A stretch of 64,000 bases of DNA from Nostoc sp. CHAB 5824 (GCF_020829665.1 NZ_JAIVFT010000019.1:96750-160749), one strand, 5' to 3'. Shown: positions 1 to 9,381, numbered from the stretch's first letter. Notes: a model not told the origin generated them from the sequence alone. Translations and numbers: made by a program.

Positions 1-1067
1 ACCTGTCTACCGCCATGAACTAGAGCACGAGGCCCATAGCCAATATTATCACCAAGAGTCAGGCTAGTTGTTTCTAAAGCGTGAAAGACAACATCGTTTG
101 CCATACCAGCAATTTCCCCGACATTAAAAGGTTGACCCTCATCAGCACGCAGAGAAATTCTATTACCTATTTTGTTAGTGAGGGTTGGTAAAGAATCTTC
201 TAGAACGACATTGCCGATAATACGGTTACGGAAGCTTGGATCGCGAGTTACAATCCCACCTATCTGTGGCAGACCTCCGGGGTTAAAAGAGGTGACTGGA
301 GCGTAATTTATGCCTTTTACATTTGATAAGTCTGCTCTGGCTAATTTTGTGTAACCTTTGGCAAATGCCTCATTGACTTCAATGATCGCTTCCATCAATG
401 CAACGTCGGCTTCTGTCAGGTTTGCCACCTTCCCTAAAGTACCGCTAGTAGCTTCTAGGTTCGTTGTGACATTTTTACCTGGCAGGACAACTTTACCAGC
501 AGGTAAGGTAACACCAGGGCCAACCCGCGAGAGAAAGTTGACTACCGTGTTTCTTTCTATAGTTGCACCATCTATTTCACAGTTGAAGCTGAGAAATATC
601 TCTGGAATATCGTTGTTGAACTGAGCATTGGTAATCGGGTCGCTAAAAGGTCCGGTTGAGCCTTGAGTCCCGATTTTGGCTGCACCTTTGATAGTGGCCA
701 TGTGTGCCATAATTACTCGCGGCCCAATATCCACTCCCGTTCCCGAAGCTATAATTCTCACTTGGTCTTGGACGTTAGAATCTTCCGCGATCCTAATGGG
801 GGCAATAGTAGCGTTTAACTCGGCAAATGGCGCTACGTAGACTTTTTCACCCAAGCGAATATTTTTTGGATTGATGATTCTCGCAGTTGGATCAAGGAAA
901 CTAGCTGACTCTGACGGTGCTGTGCTTGGACATATAGGTAGGTTATGTAAAGTTGGATTACACCCCCCAAAAGAAGCAAGTGCAGGTTGCTTATGCACCT
1001 GTGTACCTATGACAAGCGTTAGGATAATTGCAGCTAAGGCGCTAAAAATTGCGCGAGGTTTGAACAT
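1..1067 (-). CDS. Secreted gamma-carbonic-anhydrase-like left-handed beta-helix protein (3' part outside window)
   Basis: The reverse strand reads open from an ATG at 1067 to the window edge, about 355 codons without a stop. GAGGAG lies 6 nt before the ATG and fixes the start. The N-terminus has a basic start, a hydrophobic stretch and a likely cleavage after LASF, so it is probably exported. Two regions resemble gamma-class carbonic anhydrase (Cam/CcmM type). The first has EDSNVQDQVRI followed by IGPRVIMAHMATIKG. The second has RADEGQPFNVG, then VVFHALETTS and ALVHGG, close to the Cam zinc-ligand region HALET. Between them is about 150 residues of less repetitive sequence. The set of three zinc histidines is not obviously complete in either half, and the end is missing, so catalytic activity is uncertain. 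It could be a structural or inactive relative. Confidence 0.7.
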   Translation of the reverse strand, partial: MFKPRAIFSALAAIILTLVIGTQVHKQPALASFGGCNPTLHNLPICPSTAPSESASFLDPTARIINPKNIRLGEKVYVAPFAELNATIAPIRIAEDSNVQDQVRIIASGTGVDIGPRVIMAHMATIKGAAKIGTQGSTGPFSDPITNAQFNNDIPEIFLSFNCEIDGATIERNTVVNFLSRVGPGVTLPAGKVVLPGKNVTTNLEATSGTLGKVANLTEADVALMEAIIEVNEAFAKGYTKLARADLSNVKGINYAPVTSFNPGGLPQIGGIVTRDPSFRNRIIGNVVLEDSLPTLTNKIGNRISLRADEGQPFNVGEIAGMANDVVFHALETTSLTLGDNIGYGPRALVHGGRQ

Positions 1068-1267
1068 GAAAAACTCCTCACGGTGTTTGAAATATTTGGT
1101 TACGGCAGAATCAGAGTTAACGAGTTGGAGATATAGTCAGGTAGGGAGCAGCGCAGGAATTACCAAAAAATCACAATTCCTTACTCTTGATTCTCAAGAT
1201 AAATCTACTCAGAACTTTTTTTAGCCAGAGGTGTAAGCACTCCAAAAACCCGCCAAGTTGAAAAATT

Positions 1268-1444
1268 TTAGTGGGCTATAAAAGTCGAAGCTGTAACTGT
1301 CGTTGTTGCCGAAGCAACCGCCTCATTGTAGACTCTCTTCCAAGCTTCTGGCCCAGCAGTAGATTGTCCATAGACTTGTGTGCTAAATGCTAACGTTAAG
1401 CCAAGCGCAAGTAGACCGGATAATATTGTGCGACGTTTAAACAT
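1268..1444 (-). CDS. Small secreted protein, 58 aa, unknown function
   Basis: This short ORF starts at an ATG preceded by GGAGG at 5 nt, a strong ribosome binding site. It begins MFKRRTILSGLLALGLTLAF, a classical signal peptide, with likely cleavage near VYGQS. The predicted mature peptide is only about 30 residues and rich in Ala and Thr (WKRVYNEAVASATTTVTAS). It lies upstream of, and in the same direction as, the carbonic-anhydrase-like gene, 200 bp away, and both start MFK plus a signal peptide. I recognise no family. The ribosome binding site plus signal peptide make it more credible than a random ORF. Confidence 0.5.
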   Translation of the reverse strand: MFKRRTILSGLLALGLTLAFSTQVYGQSTAGPEAWKRVYNEAVASATTTVTASTFIAH

Positions 1445-1758
1445 TGTTCCTCCATACCTAATAGTTCACCAAGTTAGTTTGGCAAGGTAAACCGAAAAGA
1501 TAAAGGAATAAACCTTTAACTTTTCTTTTTGCCTATAACCGTCAGTTTTGGCTTGATGAAATATTATTGCTATCAACTAGCATCCTACTATACTATTACT
1601 TGCTGTTTAATGCTAGAGCTTTTGATATTGATAAAAGCTATGTTGAGCATAAGACTGTTACCCAAGATTAACCAGAAGGAGTCAGAAGACAGATTCAGAA
1701 TACCCCATACGGAGAGACAGCAAAAAAAGATACCAGCCATGTTTTAGGATTATTGGTT

Positions 1759-2330
1759 AGACCTCTTGCATAAATCAAAAATAAAGAACCCCACCCCGCA
1801 TTTGAGTAAAGCAAACGCTCCCCTCCCGAAGAGCCTACGGTGTACACACAAGTATGACCAGCACTATGTTTCAATTCTAGTAGTTTCGTAGGGTGCGTTA
1901 TGGACACGCCAAAATAACAAATGCGTACGCCGAAATAACAAATGCGTACACCGAAATAACAAATGCGTACGCCGAAATAGCAAATGAGTACGCCGAAATA
2001 ACAAATGCGTACGCCGAAATAGTAAATGAGTACGCCGAAATAACAAATGAGTATGCCGAAATAACAAATGAGTATGCCGAAATAGCAAATGAGTACGCCG
2101 AAATAACAAATGAGTATGCCGAAATAGCAAATGAGTACGCCGAAATAACAAATGCGTACGCCGAAATAACAAATGAGTACGCCATGATTGCAAGAATTTA
2201 GCTTTGTCACGCCAGCGTAACGAACTGCAAATCTTTGGTAGATGAAGTTTTTCCGACTTGTGTGTACACCATAGCCCAAAGAGCGGCGAGGGGTTGGGGG
2301 TGGGGTGTTAAGGACTTTTGCAAAAGGTCT
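1759..2330. mobile_element. Inverted-repeat-bounded element carrying a 21-bp tandem array
   Basis: AGACCTCTTGCA at 1759-1770 is matched by TGCAAAAGGTCT at 2319-2330, inverted with one mismatch. Further in, GGTGTACACACAAG at 1839-1852 is matched exactly inverted at 2257-2270. The sequence between the outer and inner arms (C-rich on the left, G-rich on the right) is also roughly complementary. The two arms therefore look like two copies of one dispersed intergenic repeat in opposite orientation, with the tandem array between them. No transposase is inside. I see no clear target duplication. Confidence 0.45.
1906..2178. repeat. 21-bp tandem repeat array 1 (13 units)
   Basis: Thirteen direct repeats of exactly 21 bp run without interruption. 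The unit core is ACGCCGAAATAACAAATG followed by CGT or AGT. Variation is confined to a few positions (AAC/AGC/AGT, GCGT/GAGT, ACG/ATG). When GCGT meets ACGC, an 8-bp palindrome GCGTACGC forms across the unit boundary. Because 21 is a multiple of three, several frames on both strands stay open through the array. The + frame would read as heptads such as AEITNEY. None of these frames has a convincing start and ribosome site, so I do not call a gene. Confidence 0.95.
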
Positions 2331-2617
2331 GTTGCGTGTCGTGTATCTGGATGTTGACGGCTGGTATCTTTTTCACGGCAAGTGCCTACCTGTTCGCGCA
2401 GCTTTCCCGCAGGGTGGCCAGGAATTTAACGAAAAGGCAGGGAAAAGAGGGCAGGGAGCAGAGGAAAATGACCCCATTAAGAACTGCTGTGAAATGAAGG
2501 GGGCAACATAGGTCTGAGTCCCCCATTTCTTATAAGTGGTTCTTGTACCCTGCGGGGTCAAATCCCAATTCTATTCTCCCCCCTCCCCCCTGCTCCCTTG
2601 CCTCTACTTCAATTACC

Positions 2618-3541
2618 TCATCTAAATTTAATTTCATAAAGTCCTAGCAAACCTGCTGCTACTAGCAAAGGTAAGAAATAGTAGACTCCTCGATAAGCTA
2701 ACATTGACGCCAAAATTGCCGCAGCCGAAACTTTTGATGAGAGAATCAGCAAAATTATAGTTTCAAATACTCCCAAACCGCCTGGGACATTACTAACAAC
2801 ACCTGCAAACATTGCTAGTAAGTAGATTCCCAAGAAGTCTAGATAGGACAAAGACATATTGGCAGGAAGCACAGCATAAAAAACTGCTGCTGCCAAAATC
2901 CAGTCAAAACTAGAAATTGCTATTTGAGCCAGGGATATTTTAAAAGAAGGAAATCGAAATTCTCGCCCACGAATTATTAACGGTTGTTTAATAAAAATAC
3001 TTCCGATTAAATAGGTAGCGACTAATAGCAGAAAAATCACGCCGATGGGACGCACAGTGGCAAAAGGTAAATGTATTTGAGTGGGAATTTTGAGGGGGTT
3101 AATGAGAAACAAGAAACCTGCAACGACAAACATCCCCAACCAAAAAGTAAAATTTGTGAAAGCAATTACTTGAGCGATCGCAACTGCTGACACTCCCCAA
3201 TTAGCGTAAAATCGATAACGAATAGCACTGCCAGTTAGCAAGGCAAACCCTATGGTATTACTCAATGCAGAGCTAATAAAGTTGCTTAGAGCAATCTTGT
3301 TCCAAGCCAGGGAACGATTAATATAGCTAAAACCTAAGATATCGTACCCAATCATCACGAGATAACCCAACGCTGTCAGCCAAATTGCCCAGTTTAAGCG
3401 ACTTTTGGGAATGGTAGTTAGGGAGTTAAGGATATCACGATAATTATACTCACGCAATTCGTTAGCGATCGCCCACAAGGAAAGCACCAGCAGGGACAAG
3501 CCGAACAATGTGCTGAAATTGAGTCGCAGCTTTTTAAGCAT
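2618..3541 (-). CDS. UPF0104 membrane protein, MprF flippase-like domain
   Basis: This 307-aa protein is nearly all membrane, with about eight hydrophobic segments. It matches the lysylphosphatidylglycerol synthase transmembrane region (YbhN/UPF0104). The typical C-terminal signature is visible as AGVVSNVPGGLGVFETIIL, followed by ASMLAYRGVYYFLPLL. In bifunctional MprF this domain moves aminoacylated phosphatidylglycerol to the outer leaflet and is fused to a synthase domain. Here it stands alone. The matching synthase domain is encoded on the other strand at 5769-7439. It is divergent from the first esterase gene, with 177 bp between. Function in lipid translocation is inferred from the family. 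Confidence 0.85.
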   Translation of the reverse strand: MLKKLRLNFSTLFGLSLLVLSLWAIANELREYNYRDILNSLTTIPKSRLNWAIWLTALGYLVMIGYDILGFSYINRSLAWNKIALSNFISSALSNTIGFALLTGSAIRYRFYANWGVSAVAIAQVIAFTNFTFWLGMFVVAGFLFLINPLKIPTQIHLPFATVRPIGVIFLLLVATYLIGSIFIKQPLIIRGREFRFPSFKISLAQIAISSFDWILAAAVFYAVLPANMSLSYLDFLGIYLLAMFAGVVSNVPGGLGVFETIILLILSSKVSAAAILASMLAYRGVYYFLPLLVAAGLLGLYEIKFR

Positions 3542-3718
3542 TTTAAAAGTCCTAAATGCTAAGTGAAAAAACTTATCCTAACTCTTGACTTTTAACTTAC
3601 TAACAGTCGCAAATTTTCCATCAGTTTGACACAGCATTGACATATCATTTGCATAAGCTTTTGAAGGCGAACACGAGCTACCAAATTTGTTTTTCTAGTG
3701 ACAACTGATAAATTATAA

Positions 3719-4693
3719 ATGAACTACAAACAATCGAAAATTGTCTTGCTATTTTCAGTATTAATCCTAGTTGGCTGTGGTTTATCCCCAAGTGTCGTAG
3801 CAAAACCACCGCAACAACAGGATTTACAAACAACGCCTTCCGTTCTTCCAACCCAGTCCAATACTGGCAACTCAGCTACTCTCCTAACCTACAAAATTGA
3901 AATCTACGATAGTCAGGTAATGGGCGCAAGTCGCACCTACGGCGTTTCTTTACCCCCTGGTTATGAGCAAAACCCAAAACAAAGTTATCCTGTAATATTT
4001 CTTCTCCACGGTGGACATGGTAACCCCACTGATTGGTTTATTCAGAATAAGGGACAAGCTCTCAAAACTGTGGAACAACTTTATAGTAAAGGTAAGTTGC
4101 CACCCAGCATCATTATCACACCAGATGGCAACGATAAACGTGGTTCTAGCCCCTACCGAGATCCCGAATATATTGATGGCCCTAACGGTAAAGTCTCCAC
4201 AGCCGTGGGGGATGAGTTAGTAAAAGTTGTGCAAAGCCGTTATCGTACACTAACTAATCCAGATTTTTGGGCGATAGGTGGTTTATCTTCTGGTGGTTGG
4301 GGAGCAATCAATGTAGGATTACACAACCTAAATCATTTCTCGATTTTATTTAGTCATAGCGGTTATTTTCATGATAAAAGCGGCCCGATAAATAGCCCAA
4401 TAACTTATATCAAAAGCATTCCCACACCAGCTAAAAAAAGGTTGCGAATTTATCTAGATTCTGGTAAATCAGATATTGAAGAAATAGATGAAGCCAAAAA
4501 GTTTGCTAAAGTACTAAACAAATTAACAATTTATAATCTATTTCGTCAGTTCCCTGGTAGTCACACTTGGCAATACTGGCGGGAACATTTATCTGATTCT
4601 TTGACATTTGTAGGCGAACAATTCCGATTTGCCCTAGCACATAAAACTAATATTTCAGGTGTTAATCAGAATAAAAATACTCACTACAATTAG
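3719..4693 (+). CDS. Putative esterase lipoprotein (esterase D-like alpha/beta hydrolase)
   Basis: This 324-aa protein starts with a lipoprotein signal peptide ending LILVGC (lipidated Cys20). The hydrolase domain follows from about residue 55. It has the oxyanion region HGGHG (97-101), the nucleophile motif GLSSG (188-192, Ser190), a candidate acid Asp near 252 and the C-terminal catalytic His in PGSHTWQYW (His282). This is the pattern of the putative esterase family (PF00756; esterase D, enterochelin esterase). The next gene is a close paralogue, with the same blocks in the same order. Both lie between the two MprF-type genes, so a role in cleaving an ester in the envelope, possibly aminoacyl-lipid, is an inference. 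Confidence 0.85.
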   Translation: MNYKQSKIVLLFSVLILVGCGLSPSVVAKPPQQQDLQTTPSVLPTQSNTGNSATLLTYKIEIYDSQVMGASRTYGVSLPPGYEQNPKQSYPVIFLLHGGHGNPTDWFIQNKGQALKTVEQLYSKGKLPPSIIITPDGNDKRGSSPYRDPEYIDGPNGKVSTAVGDELVKVVQSRYRTLTNPDFWAIGGLSSGGWGAINVGLHNLNHFSILFSHSGYFHDKSGPINSPITYIKSIPTPAKKRLRIYLDSGKSDIEEIDEAKKFAKVLNKLTIYNLFRQFPGSHTWQYWREHLSDSLTFVGEQFRFALAHKTNISGVNQNKNTHYN

Positions 4694-4756
4694 TAATTTC
4701 TAATAAAAATAATACTATTTTGCAAAATCTTTGATATTTCAACGTCAATGTGGAAA

Positions 4757-4782
4757 AATCTGCTGCTATTTTTCAGCAGATT
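4757..4782. promoter_or_regulatory. Stem-loop between the two esterase genes
   Basis: AATCTGCTG at 4757-4765 pairs perfectly with CAGCAGATT at 4774-4782 around an 8-nt loop. No T-run follows directly, so it is not a standard terminator. It may be an mRNA processing or stability element between the paralogues. Confidence 0.4.
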
Positions 4783-4831
4783 AACTATAGTAAATTCTAA
4801 TGGAGGTGCTTTTTTTTAACGTTGAAAGAAT

Positions 4832-5734
4832 ATGAAGATTTCTAAACTTTTAATTAGTTGGGTAGGAGCGATCGCACTCCTCACTACCGCTGGTTATTAT
4901 TATGTATTCATCTTAGGTGCGCCACAACTAGACCCACCCCAAGAAGAGGCAAATACTGGGCTAAAGTTTCAATTAGCAACTTTCAACTCCCAAGCAATGG
5001 GTGCAGTTCGCAACTACGGCGTGATTTTGCCCCCTGATTATAGCAACAATCAGCAAAAGCGCTACCCTGTGATATTCTTGCTACACGGCGGACATGATGA
5101 CGCCCGTGCTTATGCTGATAAATATGCAGTCTTAGACGTACTGCATGAACTTTATCAAAGTGGAAAATTACCGCCATCGATTGTAATTACACCTGATGGT
5201 AATGATAATCGCGGTTCCAGTCCCTTGTATGATCCTGATTATTTTGATGGGCCGAATGGCAAAGTAGGGACTTTGATTGGTTTAGAATTAGTTCAAGTTG
5301 TCAAGTCGCGCTACCGCACTTTAGAAGAACCCCAATTTTGGGTGCTGGGAGGTCTTTCTTCTGGGGGGTGGGGGGCTTTTAATATCGGGTTGCGCTATCT
5401 CAACAACTTCCACATTCTGTTTAGCCATAGCGGTTACTTTACCGATAATAGCGGTTCACAAAATAGTCCCCAACAAATCGTGCAACAGCTACCACCTCAC
5501 GATAGGAAGCAGTTGCGTATTTACCTGGATGCGGGTCTGAACGATACTAATTTGCTAGCTTCTACCAAAGCCTTCAACGAAACCTTAAATAAATTAGGTA
5601 TTACTCACGTATTTTATGCGTTTCCAGGAGGTCATGGTTTGTCTGGTGCAGATGTAGGCTGGAACTACTTCCACAAGCATCTTAAAGATTCGCTTTCCTA
5701 TGTAGGGGAACAATTTAAAAAAGTTAGGACTTAA
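4832..5734 (+). CDS. Putative esterase, membrane-anchored paralogue
   Basis: This 300-aa protein has one N-terminal hydrophobic segment (about 8-30) without a lipobox Cys, so it is probably anchored by an uncleaved signal. The hydrolase blocks are HGGHDD (85-90), GLSSGGWGA with Ser176 as nucleophile, LDAGLNDTN with a candidate Asp238, and GGHGLSGADVGW with His268. It clearly shares origin with the preceding gene: TPDGND, RGSSP, DGPNGKV and GLSSGGWGA are common to both. The following synthase gene starts 34 bp downstream in the same direction, which suggests cotranscription. The substrate is unknown. An envelope location facing the periplasm is likely. Confidence 0.85.
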   Translation: MKISKLLISWVGAIALLTTAGYYYVFILGAPQLDPPQEEANTGLKFQLATFNSQAMGAVRNYGVILPPDYSNNQQKRYPVIFLLHGGHDDARAYADKYAVLDVLHELYQSGKLPPSIVITPDGNDNRGSSPLYDPDYFDGPNGKVGTLIGLELVQVVKSRYRTLEEPQFWVLGGLSSGGWGAFNIGLRYLNNFHILFSHSGYFTDNSGSQNSPQQIVQQLPPHDRKQLRIYLDAGLNDTNLLASTKAFNETLNKLGITHVFYAFPGGHGLSGADVGWNYFHKHLKDSLSYVGEQFKKVRT

Positions 5735-5768
5735 GAGTTTTAACGCCAAAATAAATGACTAATGAATA

Positions 5769-7439
5769 ATGAATAATAATTTAAAAACTCAGATTGGGCT
5801 TTGGAGTGCAGCTTTCTTTACAGGTTTAGTCGGAGTAGTAAATTTGTTGTCGGCAGTGACACCTAATCTTTATGGGCGGACTCACTGGTTGAAAGAATTT
5901 TTACCGTTTGAAATTCGTGCTACTGGTCATATATTTGCAGCGCTGACGGGGTTTGTTTTACTTACACTTGCGACTAACTTATTACGTCGAAAAAGAATAG
6001 CCTGGTTACTTACTATTGGTTTACTAGTAATTTCCATTTTCAGCCACTTGCTGAAGGGACTGGACTATGAAGAAAGTCTACTGTCTGGAGTTTTACTGGT
6101 GCAATTAATCTTGATGCGCCATTTTTTCACGGCGCAATCAGACCGTCCTTCGAGCGCACGGGGAGTTCGAGTGCTAATAGGCGCTTTATTATTTACTCTG
6201 GCATACGGAACTATTGGATTTTACTTGTTAGACGGCAAATTTTCTGAAAACTTTAATTGGCGTGAAGCTGTACTTCAGACTTTAGCCATGTTCTTCACTG
6301 AGGATAATTTGGGATTGCAACCAAAGAGCCGATTTGGAGAATTTTTTGCTAATTCTATTTATATTATTGCAGGGGTTACTATTACATACGCAATGGTTAT
6401 GCTATTGCAACCTGTGTTTTGGCGGAATCTAGCAACCGCAAATGAGCGACAAAGAGCTAAAGAAATTGTCGAGCAATATGGATGTTCTTCTTTAGCAGCG
6501 TTCACACTTTTAAATGATAAAAGTTATTATTTCAGTCCTTCGGGTAATAGTGTAATTGCTTATGTTCCCAAGGGACGGGGCGCGATCGCATTAGGAGATC
6601 CCATAGGCCCCATTGAAGACCGCAAAGAGACAATTATTGCTTTCTGGCAGTTTTGCCAACGTAATGACTGGTATCCTGGCTTTTACCAAACTTTGCCCAA
6701 TGATGTTGAGCTTTACAAGTCGTTGGGATTTAAGGTACTCAAGATTGGAGAAGAAGCGATCGTTGAACTGAAAAGTTTTACGTTACAAGGTAAAGCTGGC
6801 AAAAACTTTAGACCATCAATCAATCGTTTAACTAAGCTAGGATACCAAATCGACTTTTACCAACCACCCATCGCCGATGCTTTATTGCATCTACTCAAAC
6901 CTGTGAGTGATGAATGGCTGAAGATGGTACAAGGTTCGGAAAAACACTTTTCTTTGGGTTGGTTTGACGAAGCTTATCTGCGAGAGTGTGAGATTGCTGT
7001 GGTGCATAGTCCCGAAGGTCAGATCAGTGCCTTTGCCAACATTGTCCGGGAGTACCAACTCAACGAAGTGACTATTGACATGATGCGGCACCGCCCGTCC
7101 ATTGAAAATGGCACAATGGACTTTCTATTTATTTCCATGCTCCAACATTTTAAAGAGTATGGTTACGACAGCTTTAATTTTGGTCTTTCTGCGCTTGCAG
7201 GAGTTGGAGACAACCCAGAATCGCGCCGCTTAGAGAAAGTATTGCACTATCTTTACGAGCATTTGAATCGCTTCTACAATTTCAAGGGACTGCACGCCTA
7301 CAAAGACAAGTTCCGTCCCCGTTGGGAACCGCGTTATTTGGTTTACCCCAGTTTAGCTGCCTTACCCGATGTAGTTGTAGCATTGATTCGCGCAGATTCA
7401 GGCGATCGCCTCTTTGATTATTTCAAACCCGGAGCTTAA
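5769..7439 (+). CDS. Phosphatidylglycerol aminoacyltransferase-like protein (DUF2156, MprF synthase domain)
   Basis: This 556-aa protein has about six membrane segments in residues 10-215 and a cytosolic DUF2156 domain from about 225 to the end. Family features are the GRGAIALGDPIGP block (269-281) and the C-terminal YKDKFRPRWEPRYLVYP, typical of MprF/LysX synthases. These use aminoacyl-tRNA to modify phosphatidylglycerol with Lys or Ala and so alter surface charge. The amino acid used cannot be read from the sequence. The flippase half is a separate gene at 2618-3541. It follows the second esterase by 34 bp. Confidence 0.85.
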   Translation: MNNNLKTQIGLWSAAFFTGLVGVVNLLSAVTPNLYGRTHWLKEFLPFEIRATGHIFAALTGFVLLTLATNLLRRKRIAWLLTIGLLVISIFSHLLKGLDYEESLLSGVLLVQLILMRHFFTAQSDRPSSARGVRVLIGALLFTLAYGTIGFYLLDGKFSENFNWREAVLQTLAMFFTEDNLGLQPKSRFGEFFANSIYIIAGVTITYAMVMLLQPVFWRNLATANERQRAKEIVEQYGCSSLAAFTLLNDKSYYFSPSGNSVIAYVPKGRGAIALGDPIGPIEDRKETIIAFWQFCQRNDWYPGFYQTLPNDVELYKSLGFKVLKIGEEAIVELKSFTLQGKAGKNFRPSINRLTKLGYQIDFYQPPIADALLHLLKPVSDEWLKMVQGSEKHFSLGWFDEAYLRECEIAVVHSPEGQISAFANIVREYQLNEVTIDMMRHRPSIENGTMDFLFISMLQHFKEYGYDSFNFGLSALAGVGDNPESRRLEKVLHYLYEHLNRFYNFKGLHAYKDKFRPRWEPRYLVYPSLAALPDVVVALIRADSGDRLFDYFKPGA

Positions 7440-7805
7440 ATGTGGACTCAAAAAATTCAGAATGATTTAGATGGAATTGCTTTGCATGAGCAAGAAGGTT
7501 GACATCACAACAGTCACTATCACAGATATTTATATGATACAATTGTACTATAAAAGTATATCCGGTGAGTATGCAACGCGAAGTTTACCAGGCAATATCC
7601 AAAGTTTGTAGTAAATGAACACGATATTAGCTAGTTCGTGAATGCAATCATAAACACACCATATTTGTGTGGTATATGCCAACGTTAGCATTTTGGCATC
7701 AATTTATTGTATGTTTGCTCTTCAATTTTGCACGGTTATAACAGATTCTTTTGAAAAAGTAATAAGCTTCATTAAACGCGGGTTAACAAGATTTTTGACT
7801 TTTAT
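7440..7805. other. Gene-poor spacer with a 20-codon ORF after the aminoacyltransferase gene
   Basis: An ATG at 7440 directly follows the stop codon of the preceding gene and opens a 20-residue frame (MWTQKIQNDLDGIALHEQEG) ending at 7502. Translational coupling makes it look like the start of a further gene that has been lost, but I cannot identify it. The remainder is AT-rich, and I see no further gene in it. Confidence 0.3.
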
Positions 7806-7820
7806 ATGGAAGGTATAAAT

Positions 7821-9212
7821 ATGACGAATAATAAAATGTCTTTGGTAGAACTAATTCAAATTTTTGCACAATATCACAACAATATTATCGTCAATATCAA
7901 ACACCTACAAGAACATTATCAAAGGACAGGTATCAAGCGTGTTCAAGGTGTGAGAAATGAAAATGGAGAATTGCTTCAGCCTTGGTTGCGAACAGAAAAT
8001 ATAGATACTGCTGAGTATGTTGGTATGGGCGAGTTTCAATATAATCGCAATACTGCTACTATCAATATGCTTATCAAACGTAAAGTCAAACTTGCCAAAT
8101 TTGAAGACCAAACTCCCACTATTGAGGTAGCAGGTTTGCTAGTAAATGACCTCAATAGCTTTAATAATTATACGATTGTCAGTGACGGCAAAATAAACGT
8201 CAAGTCCTTACAAGTCAAAATCAGCAGTAAAAAAGCCTTTGACTTGCTCAAAGAAAAGGGTGTGTTGGATGCAGAAAATTTTGACTTCCGTGCTGAACAT
8301 ACCATTCAATTAGATAACTTGCCGCTTGTAACTGCTAATAGTCGTTACAGCAGCATTGATGGACTATTTTATGAACTCGCAGAACTTAAAGTACTTACTA
8401 GTATTATTTCTGCTCACTTGAGAAAGGAATCAGATGTATTTGTAACAGGACAGTTAGATGAGTTTAAAAAACACTATTTGTCCAAGAATGTTTACATCAA
8501 CTTTCCTACAACTAATGAATACAGAGACATCCATGAAGCTCTAGTTAATGGCACTCTTGACTCAAGATTGAGCTATAAAATTGACATCGGTAGTCAAGAT
8601 ATTCTTAACCTCAGTAAGTTTCATTCTGCTAATAAATTTCTGAATAGGATGTATCGTCTTTATGATAAAATCACTGGAGAAATTATCATCAAGCCTAATT
8701 TTGAGATAGCATTGAATGAAAATCTTGCTTTTAGGCACAGACTACTATCATCACGCACCAAGATTACAAAAGTTGACGAGTTGATGAAACCAATTTTTGA
8801 TGATTTTCTTGGGCTTGAGCAAAATGGCATTGTTGGAGGGATTCTTAAGAAAGTTGGTGCTGATAGTTTGGCGCAGTTATTGCAGGAAAAGCAAGCTGGT
8901 AAGCAGATCGGCAAAGAGGAAATGATTGCAGCTTTGACGACGGCAAATAATAAGCTAGAACAATATGTAGAAAATATCTACCAATATAAGATATCTCCCT
9001 TAGTATTTTACATTGGTTGTACTGGAGTATTGCCAGATCAAATGGAAGCAAAAGCCATAACTGCTGAAGAAGCTGCTGCTAAATACCCAAATTTGCAATT
9101 TTCTAAAAATGAGCAAGAAGGTACTTTTTTTGCAGTCGGTAATAGTATTATCAGCATCTATGCAAAAACTGAATATTACAGCAAACTTATTTCTGTCGGT
9201 ATAGACAATTAA
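7821..9212 (+). CDS. Unrecognised 463-aa cytoplasmic protein
   Basis: I recognise no domain. I place the start at the ATG at 7821 because GGAAGG sits 7 nt before it. The frame is open five codons further upstream at 7806, where no ribosome site is seen. The protein has no signal peptide or membrane segment, is rich in Lys, Asn and Ile, and looks globular. The N-terminal part has several short beta-like stretches (residues 60-160). A helical, charged C-terminal region holds KQAGKQIGKEEMIAALTT and a Cys in FYIGCTG. The gene stands alone, with AT-rich DNA on its 5' side. Composition differs somewhat from the neighbouring enzymes, so recent acquisition is possible. Confidence 0.6.
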   Translation: MTNNKMSLVELIQIFAQYHNNIIVNIKHLQEHYQRTGIKRVQGVRNENGELLQPWLRTENIDTAEYVGMGEFQYNRNTATINMLIKRKVKLAKFEDQTPTIEVAGLLVNDLNSFNNYTIVSDGKINVKSLQVKISSKKAFDLLKEKGVLDAENFDFRAEHTIQLDNLPLVTANSRYSSIDGLFYELAELKVLTSIISAHLRKESDVFVTGQLDEFKKHYLSKNVYINFPTTNEYRDIHEALVNGTLDSRLSYKIDIGSQDILNLSKFHSANKFLNRMYRLYDKITGEIIIKPNFEIALNENLAFRHRLLSSRTKITKVDELMKPIFDDFLGLEQNGIVGGILKKVGADSLAQLLQEKQAGKQIGKEEMIAALTTANNKLEQYVENIYQYKISPLVFYIGCTGVLPDQMEAKAITAEEAAAKYPNLQFSKNEQEGTFFAVGNSIISIYAKTEYYSKLISVGIDN

Positions 9213-9381
9213 ATTGCATAACAATTCTAATTTTTGCCCAATCTTGTAGAGTGTGTTAGCGATAGCGTAGCACACCATCTTGAACTATTGCGTTAGACGT
9301 TCCATCTAACGTAACTGCGGTTGCGGCAGAAACGGCGGCTTATTTTGCCTGCTCTACGATTAATAATGAATAATTAATTTT

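Noticed and set aside
1695..2279. Several long overlapping ORFs on both strands across array 1
   Set aside because: A 21-bp repeat keeps any stop-free frame open, so five frames are open at once. None has a ribosome site or a non-repetitive domain.
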